From: Murimonas intestini
GTDB lineage: Bacteria > Bacillota > Clostridia > Lachnospirales > Lachnospiraceae
Reading direction: 5' to 3'
Length of the DNA: 64,000 nt
NCBI RefSeq assembly: GCF_024622195.1
Contig: NZ_JANKBI010000007.1
Span: 124,001 to 188,000 of the forward strand
Made by a program: the position numbers and the translations under genes. Shown piece after piece: positions 32,938-39,826 of the stretch. How positions within the stretch are numbered: position 1 is the stretch's first letter; the number at the start of each line of letters is the position of its first letter. The notes beneath the pieces are model-generated. The model did no database searches. It was not told the DNA's origin and saw nothing but the letters and a program-made list of their open reading frames with translations.

Positions 32938-34731
32938 ATGAAGCTGAGTCTCAAAATGACACTTTTATTTTCCGTAATTATGGCAGCTGCGATTCTGATG
33001 CTTTCAGCCTACACTACACAAATCTCGCTGGACGGCGCCAGGAGTTATACACAGTCACGCTTCATGAATATGAGCGCTACCATCTCCAGGGATCTGGAAC
33101 AGGAGATCCGCATGATGTCTCTCACATTGAACGAACTCACCGGCAACACATCGTTCATGGCTGCCCTCAACCAATTTGTGCGTGATGACAGCAAAGATCA
33201 GAAAGTGGGAAACGCAGCCCGCATGGCAGCCCTTCAGCAGCTCTATCAGTCGCCTCTGGTTGAGCGTTTTTACCGTGTCAGCTTTATTTCCCCAAATGGT
33301 TTGTACATCACCAGTCTGATTGATAAAGACCAGGAGCACTCCAGTACTTCCGAAAAACTATACCGTCTTTACAACTCATTGGGTGAGATACCTCCAGCGG
33401 GCACAGACATCCCTTATTACATATTGTCTCCCCAGTCAGACGAATTAAGTACCCGCCAGGATATGCTGGTATACGGAATCGTTCAGCAGGTTTATTACCG
33501 TGGAAATATGCTGGGCTATATCTCTATCTTAAATGAACAAAGCACTTTAAGCCACATTATGAATTTTGTTGACAACGTGGATGAGGTAGAAGTACAGGCC
33601 GTCTTTGATGACGGCTCTCTCCTGTTTTCCAGCACAGGCCAGGTATACCCTCTTCCTATGGATATGCAGACCGGAAGTATGCAGGAATGGACAGACCCTG
33701 AAAATAATACACAGCTGGAAGTGCTTCATACCAGAATAGAGTCACTCGGGTTAAACCTCTATATTATCCAGGACAGCCACTATGCTGCTCTGCGAAATAA
33801 AGATCTCCGAACTTCAATCATGCGGCGTGCCCTGTTAATTATGCTGCCTGCTATCGCACTTATCACCCTGATCGCCTTTGGTCTGACACGCTCCATCCGC
33901 CGTCTGACAAAAAAAGTCCGCCAGATGCCTGCTGAGAGTGTACTGCCGGGAAATCCGTCCACAACGCAGGCGCTTATGAATGTTGTTACTTCCTCCGGCG
34001 ATTATGAGATCCACATATTGGAACAGACATATAACAGCATGATGCTCCGCCTGCGTGACAATACACTGCGTGAGCTGGCGCTGCGTGAGGGCGCCCTGCA
34101 GGCACAGCTCAGCGCCCTTCAGGCACAGATCAACCCACATTTTATATACAATACGCTCAATATCATATCTGCCAAATCCATGGAGAGCGGAAATTTTGAT
34201 GTCATTGAGATCTGCGACCAGTTTGCCTCTATGCTCCGCTATGCCATGGATACACGCTCCCGCACGGCCACAATGCAGGATGAAATCGAAAATGTCCGCA
34301 ATTACCTGACATTGGCTAAGGCACGCTACGAACAAAACCTGGAATACACGATTGACGTACCGGATGACCTGCAGGATATCAAAGTACCCAAGCTGACACT
34401 GCAGCCCATCGTAGAAAATGCACTGACTCATGGCTATGACGGCATAAATGTACTGCGTGTACTTACCATTACAGGAAAAATTTCGGGAGAAAACCTGCTT
34501 CTGGAAGTCCATGATAATGGCACAGGTTTTTCAGAAGAAATACTTCAGAATCTCCGCCAGCGTATAGATGATATAAATGCCGGCAAGGTCTCCACAGAGG
34601 AATCCAACGGGCACATAGGCCTGCTGAACACCTGTCTGCGGTTGTACTACTACAGTAAAGGTTCCATACAGATGTCCATCCGCAATGACAACGGTGCTGT
34701 AATTACGTTTTCATTGCCTGTTTCCCTGTAA
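32938..34731 (+). CDS. YesM-type sensor histidine kinase (kinase 1, no adjacent regulator)
   Basis: A 597-residue protein from the ATG at 32938; the ATG four codons earlier has no spaced ribosome site. A membrane segment at ~6-26 and another at ~297-317 bracket an extracellular sensor of ~270 residues. A HAMP-like linker leads to the kinase core: His401 in LQAQINPHFIYNTLN, then NALTHGYDG and VHDNGTGFS of the ATPase domain and a late GLLNTCLRLYY. Such kinases sense extracellular sugars and act on YesN regulators. No regulator adjoins it. Regulator 1 at 15.8 kb is the likely partner because the two control regions share a motif. It is divergent from the CBM9/importer group. Confidence 0.9.
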   Translation: MKLSLKMTLLFSVIMAAAILMLSAYTTQISLDGARSYTQSRFMNMSATISRDLEQEIRMMSLTLNELTGNTSFMAALNQFVRDDSKDQKVGNAARMAALQQLYQSPLVERFYRVSFISPNGLYITSLIDKDQEHSSTSEKLYRLYNSLGEIPPAGTDIPYYILSPQSDELSTRQDMLVYGIVQQVYYRGNMLGYISILNEQSTLSHIMNFVDNVDEVEVQAVFDDGSLLFSSTGQVYPLPMDMQTGSMQEWTDPENNTQLEVLHTRIESLGLNLYIIQDSHYAALRNKDLRTSIMRRALLIMLPAIALITLIAFGLTRSIRRLTKKVRQMPAESVLPGNPSTTQALMNVVTSSGDYEIHILEQTYNSMMLRLRDNTLRELALREGALQAQLSALQAQINPHFIYNTLNIISAKSMESGNFDVIEICDQFASMLRYAMDTRSRTATMQDEIENVRNYLTLAKARYEQNLEYTIDVPDDLQDIKVPKLTLQPIVENALTHGYDGINVLRVLTITGKISGENLLLEVHDNGTGFSEEILQNLRQRIDDINAGKVSTEESNGHIGLLNTCLRLYYYSKGSIQMSIRNDNGAVITFSLPVSL

Positions 34732-34745
34732 TCATATCTGTTATT

Positions 34746-34769
34746 TAACTGTTCAGTACCTTTACAGTA
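34746..34769. repeat. Short palindromic repeat (TAACTGTTCAG family)
   Basis: A near copy of 31823-31847: the first 17 bases are identical and the following ACAGT is also kept. It lies just after the kinase 1 stop. Confidence 0.5.
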
Positions 34770-34820
34770 CAGGAAACGAAGTTTCCTATGAAAGAACATT
34801 CAAACACCCAGAGGAAATAA

Positions 34821-34866
34821 AAACAGCAGGAACAGGACTGACTATCCGATCCCGTTCCTGCTGTTT
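34821..34866. terminator. Bidirectional terminator between kinase 1 and lipoprotein genes
   Basis: A perfect 13-bp stem, AAACAGCAGGAAC (34821-34833) and GTTCCTGCTGTTT (34854-34866), has a T-rich tail on the plus side and a TTTATTT tail on the minus side. It separates two converging genes and can serve both. Confidence 0.85.
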
Positions 34867-34878
34867 CTATTTTTAATA

Positions 34879-35730
34879 TCAGTTAGTGATAAACTCACCC
34901 TGGGGCCAGTTCAGCCACATCCATTCACTGACTGTATCACCCGCATCTTCCGTTGTCAGATGGATAAGATCACATTCCTGATCACTTATCTCAATATAAA
35001 ATTCATTCGGGTGCTCCAGGTCATATCCTACAATATGCCAGCCAGACTGCATGAGCATATCTTTCGCCTCCTGATATGAGAGTCCGCAGTAGATCCCAAG
35101 CATGGCAACACTGTCATTTCCAACGCAGTTAACTGTGATTGGCACCCTGGGATTAGTCTCTGTAGCAGGCTTCCACTCTACAGACATTCCGCCCCCTTCA
35201 CAACGTTTCGCATACATCCCCAGCTGCTGGGCCTCTGTCTCCTGAAGCTCCAGTATCTCTGTAAGAGACTGCAGTCCTTCTTCATACATATAATCGCTTA
35301 ATTCCATTCTGTATATTTGATCCTCCGGCTCTTCATACACTTCCTCTGCCGTCTCAGGCCCGGTCTGTACTGCCTCTGTCTGTGCTGCTTCTGTCTGTAC
35401 TGCCTCTGTCTGTACTGCCTCTGTCTGTTCAGGCGCTGCCGTCTCCGGCACATATGTCTCAGGTACCGGCTGCTCTGTGACGGGAGCTGCAGTCTCTGCC
35501 GTCTCCGGCACACTTGTTTCGGCAGTTTTCTGTGCTGATTCTTCAGTTTCCTTTAGTACAGTTTTTCCGGTTATCTTTGCTGCAGTACTCTCTGTTTCCC
35601 TGGAAACTGTTTCTTTCTCAGCTGCCTTTGAGCCCGCTCCCTGACATCCTGTAAATACAGATGACATAGATAACACAGCAGAAAAAACGACTGCAGCTAA
35701 AACCCCTGATTTTGTATTCCTCTTCTTCAT
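34879..35730 (-). CDS. Lipoprotein with Thr/Glu/Val-rich repeat linker
   Basis: A 283-residue protein with a lipobox (FTGC, Cys at ~29), so it is lipid-anchored outside. Residues ~40-135 are low-complexity, rich in Glu, Thr, Ala, Val and Pro, with five-residue repeats of the TEAVQ type. The C-terminal ~140 residues are a small folded region (EWKPATETNPRVPI, then CGLSYQEAKDMLMQSGW) with one Cys pair (CVGN, GIYCG). I do not recognise the family; the YQEAKDMLMQSGW piece recalls PASTA-like turn-helix units, but this is weak. A perfect 13-bp terminator lies behind it. No partner is evident from the neighbours. Confidence 0.75.
   Translation of the reverse strand: MKKRNTKSGVLAAVVFSAVLSMSSVFTGCQGAGSKAAEKETVSRETESTAAKITGKTVLKETEESAQKTAETSVPETAETAAPVTEQPVPETYVPETAAPEQTEAVQTEAVQTEAAQTEAVQTGPETAEEVYEEPEDQIYRMELSDYMYEEGLQSLTEILELQETEAQQLGMYAKRCEGGGMSVEWKPATETNPRVPITVNCVGNDSVAMLGIYCGLSYQEAKDMLMQSGWHIVGYDLEHPNEFYIEISDQECDLIHLTTEDAGDTVSEWMWLNWPQGEFITN
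35363..35422 (-). repeat. Four tandem 15-bp repeats coding TEAVQ
   Basis: Four units of the type GTCTGTACTGCCTCT, three identical and one (35378-35392) with two changes, encode the Glu/Thr linker of the lipoprotein. Copy number is likely to vary between strains. Confidence 0.8.
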
Positions 35731-35892
35731 AATCTCTCCCTCACCTTTCCTTTTTAATACATGTCCAATACACTTCTAACATGCTTTATAGCTACTCTAT
35801 ACCTTATCGTGCGCAGCACGCCTCAAAATCCTCTATTTACAGCAGTATATCACAATTCTGCCTGTAAAATAAACAGGCAAAAAATACTTAAT

Positions 35893-36056
35893 GTTACAGT
35901 TCAGCCGTCTGCCATTCGGCAGCCGTCTGAACTATAACAACGCTCCGCGATGCACACAAAATGCTGTTTACAGCATTTTGGCGCTGCAACTCTCGGGATT
36001 TTCGTGCAAAATACGCACGAAAACACCTCGCGGAATGGTGGCGTGTGAACAGTAAC
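35893..36056. repeat. 164-bp palindromic intergenic element with inverted ends
   Basis: The ends GTTACAGTTCA (35893-35903) and TGAACAGTAAC (36046-36056) are inverted repeats with one mismatch. Inside are three hairpins: 35893-35938 (21-bp arms, loop ATTC, three mismatches), 35957-35980 (CAAAATGCTGT stem, TT loop) and 35999-36023 (TTTTCGTGC stem). There is no coding frame. Size, ends and folds fit a MITE-like or REP-like repeat; shorter motifs with the same ends occur in several other gaps of the window. Confidence 0.75.
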
Positions 36057-36095
36057 TACTTAATTTCTCTGTAACGTCTTTTTTACTTTTTATAT

Positions 36096-36124
36096 TTGAC
36101 TTCCTGTCTGAATGAAAGTATAAT
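36096..36124 (+). promoter_or_regulatory. Strong sigma-A-type promoter of the Asp-box membrane protein
   Basis: TTGACT (36096-36101, 5/6), a 17-bp spacer and TATAAT (36119-36124, 6/6). The coding start is 73 bp downstream. This is the best promoter match seen in the window and needs no activator. Confidence 0.8.
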
Positions 36125-36197
36125 ATATTTTATTACATTTGTAAGATTTATCTCTTTTAATCACTTAAGCTGGCTTTATAAAAAAGCGGAGGAATAA

Positions 36198-37490
36198 ATG
36201 ACTGAAAAAAGACTGAAACATCCCTCTAAAAAAATGAATCTGGGAATAAAGATCTTTCTTATCATTACCGTTGTTATGGTTCTCTGCACCGTGTGTACAG
36301 CGTTTGTATGGTCACAATATAAGGCGCCTCAAATTATGGGGGCGGAAGTTCCGGCGGATGCATCAGATAATACCATTGAAAGTATAACAAGGAAATGGTT
36401 TGAAGAATGGTCGGATGGACATGAAGGCTGGAAAGTACCGCCGTCTTACCGCCTGAAGGACACGGAGATCATAAATCTGGATAGTCTGGAAGACGGCTAT
36501 ATTGAGGTCCACTACAGGGCCAGGATATCATGGTGGAGCCAAAAAGCCGTACAGAATCTGGAATTGATCAGTACAGACAGCAGGAATGTGTATGAAGGAC
36601 AGTGGGTGCTGAAATGGCAGGAAGAAGACGGACTCTGGAAAATAACAGAAGTGCTGAGCCCGGTCCAATATCAGATACAGTCCCCTGAATTTCAGGAAGA
36701 AATAAATAAGCCTCAGACAGACCACTTTTCATACGATTCAAGCAAAAAGGAAGCTCCTTTTGTCAAAGATGGAGTTCTGTACGTGACTTATGACGGCGGC
36801 ATGAATTTTATTGAGGTACCGGACGGATATGAACAGGTGCTTAAAACACCAAATGGAACGTATAACGAGTACCTGCCGGACGGTAGCTGCCTTGTGACCA
36901 GCTCTCTGACTGCTTTTGCAGGCTTTTCCGGTGGTAAAACAAAGCTTATTTACAGTACGGATGAAGGAAAAAGCTGGCAGGAAAGCATAATATATGAGGG
37001 CGGTTATTATGCAAATACATTTCTGTCAAAAACAGATAATTTCTGCTATGTTACCTTTGCAGTTGACAGGACAGGGGGCAGTGACTATTATGGGTCATTC
37101 CGTTCTTCTGATCTGACCGGGTGGGAATCCGTATCACTGCCTGACCCGCTTTTTTCTAATGCTTCCTGTGTCTGCTGGACAGATGATAATACAGGATACT
37201 ATGCAGGCAGTTCCGACAGCTATTATATGACAAAGGACGCCGGAAAATCATACGAAATGTACAGCCTTCCCCATGACAATGACATTATCGCAAGCCTTGG
37301 CTATAATCCATATGACTGCATGGAAAGCATATATCAGGAGGAAGGGATAACATATATGGTCGTGGGACAGGGTGACGACGGCGACTACGCCAGAAATGGA
37401 ACCCTCCTGAAAGCGCTCTTTAAATCTGAGGACGGCATCCATTTCTCATTTGTAAACGAAATAGAAGACAAAACTTCAGAGGCGGGATAA
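36198..37490 (+). CDS. Membrane-anchored Asp-box (BNR-repeat) beta-propeller protein, function unknown
   Basis: A 430-residue protein with one N-terminal membrane segment (~14-36), not followed by a lipobox, so it is an anchored outside protein. Residues ~60-165 form a separate domain with WFEEWSDGHEGW and WVLKWQEEDGLWKI. The C-terminal half contains Asp-box-like turns: YSTDEGKSW, YMTKDAGKSY and FKSEDGIHF, as in sialidase-type propellers. No sialidase Arg triad or FRIP motif is evident, so enzymatic activity is doubtful; a binding or sensor role is possible. It has its own strong promoter and converges with the GlgX-type gene. A simple 6-bp hairpin at 37493-37508 is all that separates them. 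Confidence 0.65.
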   Translation: MTEKRLKHPSKKMNLGIKIFLIITVVMVLCTVCTAFVWSQYKAPQIMGAEVPADASDNTIESITRKWFEEWSDGHEGWKVPPSYRLKDTEIINLDSLEDGYIEVHYRARISWWSQKAVQNLELISTDSRNVYEGQWVLKWQEEDGLWKITEVLSPVQYQIQSPEFQEEINKPQTDHFSYDSSKKEAPFVKDGVLYVTYDGGMNFIEVPDGYEQVLKTPNGTYNEYLPDGSCLVTSSLTAFAGFSGGKTKLIYSTDEGKSWQESIIYEGGYYANTFLSKTDNFCYVTFAVDRTGGSDYYGSFRSSDLTGWESVSLPDPLFSNASCVCWTDDNTGYYAGSSDSYYMTKDAGKSYEMYSLPHDNDIIASLGYNPYDCMESIYQEEGITYMVVGQGDDGDYARNGTLLKALFKSEDGIHFSFVNEIEDKTSEAG

Positions 37491-37509
37491 GAGGGAAGCC
37501 TGCTTCCCC

Positions 37510-39633
37510 CTACCTCTCCACCGCCTGCCACACCGCTGCGCTTCGAGGCTGCATCCGCATATTCTCCCATATGCCGCCCGGCTGCTCCTCCCCTGTGCAG
37601 GCATACAGCTGCCAGCCCCAGCCCTCTAAGAGCCCGGGCAGCACGATCTCCTGCTCCTCCCAGTAGACGTTAACAGCAAAATATACTATATCATCTTTTC
37701 CTTTTTCTCCATCATATCCCGCATACATCACACAAAGTACCTTTGTATCACTGCTGATATCACTCTTCCAGGGTTTCTGCGTGTGCACGCTTATCCGCGG
37801 GAATCCACATTTCGCAGGCTCAAGGTCACGTCTTACTGCCGGATGGGCCTTTCGGAAATAGATCATTCTCTTAAAGAACTCAAATAATTCCCTGTTTTTG
37901 TCTATAAAACCCCAGTCCAGCCAGGAGATTTCATTGTCCTGACAATAGGCATTATTATTTCCATACTGTGTATTTCCAAACTCGTCTCCCGCTAAAAACA
38001 TAGGGGTCCCTCTGCTACACATAAGAACAGCGCAGGCATTTTTCATCAGCCGCAGCCTTAATCTGTTGATTTCCCCGTTTTCTGTCTCCCCCTCCGCGCC
38101 GCAGTTCCAGCTCAGGTTATTGTCCGAGCCGTCTGTATTGTTCCATCCATTATCCAGGTTATGCTTCTCACTATAGGCATAGAGGTCATAGAGCGTAAAA
38201 CCGTCATGGCACGTCAGAAAATTTACAGAGGAATTATAGCCCTCATACCCTTCTCTGTACAGATCCGGCGAACCAGTTATCCTCTTTGCCGCCTCAGGGG
38301 CCATCCAGTAATCACCCTTCAGAAAACTCCTCATGTCATCCCTGTATCTGCCGTTCCACTCAGCCCACCTGTTCCATGCCGGAAAGTTACCTACCTGGTA
38401 CAAGCCGCCTGCATCCCAGGCTTCCGCAATCAGCTTCACATTTCCAAGAATAGGGTCAAAAGCAAGGCGCTGAAGCAGCGGAGGATCCTTCATTGGGGAA
38501 CCGTCCTCATTTCTGCCCAGGATACTGGCAAGATCAAACCTGAAGCCGTCCACCCTGTAAGCAGTTGTCCAATAGCGCAGGCACTCTACTATCATTTCCT
38601 GGACTACAGGATGATTACAGTTCATGGTGTTGCCGCAGCCGCTGAAATTATAGTAATGTCCATCAGGCGAAAGCATGTAATAAATGTTATTGTCAAAACC
38701 CTTGAAGGATATAAACGGTCCTTCCTCATTTCCCTCCGCTGTATGGTTAAATACTACATCCAGTATCACCTCTATCCCATTTGCATTGAGCTGTCTGATA
38801 AGGGTCTTCAGTTCCGTACCTTCGTGGTTATATTCTTCTGCAGCCGTATAGCTGGTATTTGGCGCAAAAAAGCTTACTGTATTATATCCCCAGTAATCCA
38901 GCAGATGCTTCCCATCCACATGGCGCTCTCCCATAGTCTCATCAAATTCAAAAATAGGCATCAGCTCTACTGCAGTAATTCCAAGCTCCTTCAGATAAGG
39001 AATCTTTTCCATCAGCCCCGAAAATGTTCCGGGATGCTTCACCCCGGATGACTCATGCCTGGTAAAGCCTCTCACATGAAGCTCATATATGATCAGATCA
39101 CTTGCCGGCAGCAGTGGCTGGACTGTGTTTCCCCAGTCAAAATTATTTTTTACTACTCTGGCATGGTAGTTCTTATCTGCCCTCTTCTTTTCTCCCCATA
39201 CACTCTGCCCTGTCACTGCTTTGGCATACATATCCAGAAGTGTATGATTTTTGTCAAATAAAAGCCCCTTTGGGGGATCCCAGGGCCCGTCAAGGCGGTA
39301 AGCATACTCAAACTCTGTGATATCCAGCCCGAACACGATCATAGAATATACATTTCCGATTTTATAATGTTCAGGAAATTTAAGCACTGCATAAGGTTCT
39401 TCCTCTTCCCTCCGGTACAAAAGCAGTTCACAGGCAGAGGCATACTTAGAATGCACAGTAAAATTAACTGCCCCGTTAAGTGCAGTGGCTCCATTTACAT
39501 CATACATACCAGGACGCACTGGAAATCCCTCCACCACGTCAAGCGGTATCATCTGTTCATACGTATCCATTGTGACAAGCTCGCCTTTCTGTCCTGGCTG
39601 CTGCGTCTGGTCCATCTGCTTTATCTTCCTCAT
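37510..39633 (-). CDS. glgX: Glycogen debranching enzyme, GlgX/isoamylase type (GH13)
   Basis: About 707 residues from the ATG at 39631-39633, nine bases after AAGGAGG; an earlier ATG sits directly on the ribosome site. A CBM48-like N-terminal domain (about 30-140, with YAYRLDGPWDPPKGLLFD) is followed by the GH13 barrel: LDVVFNHT, nucleophile D367 in VDGFRFDL, acid Glu404 in LIAEAWD and D477 in TCHDGF. GlgX-type enzymes cleave alpha-1,6 branches of glycogen or limit dextrins in the cytosol. No signal peptide. It is separated from the GH78 gene by 190 bp with a nested hairpin, so it may be a separate unit. Confidence 0.9.
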   Translation of the reverse strand: MRKIKQMDQTQQPGQKGELVTMDTYEQMIPLDVVEGFPVRPGMYDVNGATALNGAVNFTVHSKYASACELLLYRREEEEPYAVLKFPEHYKIGNVYSMIVFGLDITEFEYAYRLDGPWDPPKGLLFDKNHTLLDMYAKAVTGQSVWGEKKRADKNYHARVVKNNFDWGNTVQPLLPASDLIIYELHVRGFTRHESSGVKHPGTFSGLMEKIPYLKELGITAVELMPIFEFDETMGERHVDGKHLLDYWGYNTVSFFAPNTSYTAAEEYNHEGTELKTLIRQLNANGIEVILDVVFNHTAEGNEEGPFISFKGFDNNIYYMLSPDGHYYNFSGCGNTMNCNHPVVQEMIVECLRYWTTAYRVDGFRFDLASILGRNEDGSPMKDPPLLQRLAFDPILGNVKLIAEAWDAGGLYQVGNFPAWNRWAEWNGRYRDDMRSFLKGDYWMAPEAAKRITGSPDLYREGYEGYNSSVNFLTCHDGFTLYDLYAYSEKHNLDNGWNNTDGSDNNLSWNCGAEGETENGEINRLRLRLMKNACAVLMCSRGTPMFLAGDEFGNTQYGNNNAYCQDNEISWLDWGFIDKNRELFEFFKRMIYFRKAHPAVRRDLEPAKCGFPRISVHTQKPWKSDISSDTKVLCVMYAGYDGEKGKDDIVYFAVNVYWEEQEIVLPGLLEGWGWQLYACTGEEQPGGIWENMRMQPRSAAVWQAVER

Positions 39634-39719
39634 CTGCTGCATCCTCCTTCCCCTATCGCTTTTCATGATATCATATATCTTATCATGAAATCATATGCAA
39701 AACAAATAGCATCACGCTT

Positions 39720-39773
39720 AAATGCCGCTCCCACAACTCCGGCTTGCGGCCGGATATTTGGACAGCGGCATTT
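39720..39773. other. Nested perfect hairpin between GH78 and GlgX genes
   Basis: Outer arms AAATGCCGCT (39720-39729) and AGCGGCATTT (39764-39773), both perfect, enclose an inner TCCGGC/GCCGGA stem (39738-39743, 39749-39754). No T-run follows on either strand. It may be an RNA processing signal or another repeat; function unknown. Confidence 0.5.
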
Positions 39774-39801
39774 CCAGTATTCATCTTAATTTTATTATTT
39801 A

Positions 39802-39826
39802 GTAACTGTTCGGGGCTTTGACTTAC
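39802..39826. repeat. Diverged GTAACTGTTC motif at the GH78 stop
   Basis: GTAACTGTTC begins here and ends in GACTTAC, weakly inverted; it overlaps the GH78 stop codon. It is the least well kept member of the short repeat family. Confidence 0.35.

Larger units (their letters stand above)
35731..36197. other. 467-bp divergent intergenic region
   Basis: It holds a 164-bp palindromic element (35893-36056) and a strong plus-strand promoter (36096-36124). A small CCTGTAAAATAAACAGG hairpin lies at about 35863-35879. The rest is AT-rich, with no ORF that I can support. Confidence 0.6.

Noticed and set aside
35363..35422. Tandem 15-bp repeats as a CRISPR array
   Set aside because: No spacers; the units are in frame and encode a protein linker.
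36198..37490. Asp-box protein as a functional sialidase
   Set aside because: Asp-box turns are present, but no FRIP motif or Arg triad was found and the length is short for a secreted sialidase.
37493..37508. Hairpin between Asp-box and GlgX genes as a terminator
   Set aside because: Only a 6-bp stem and no T-run on either strand; too weak to call.
38161..39051. Plus-strand 296-residue ORF inside the GlgX-type gene
   Set aside because: Long antisense frame over a well-supported GH13 gene; no domain or ribosome site. Similar antisense frames at 11296-12282, 29839-30420, 33835-34512 and 59350-60000 were rejected for the same reason.
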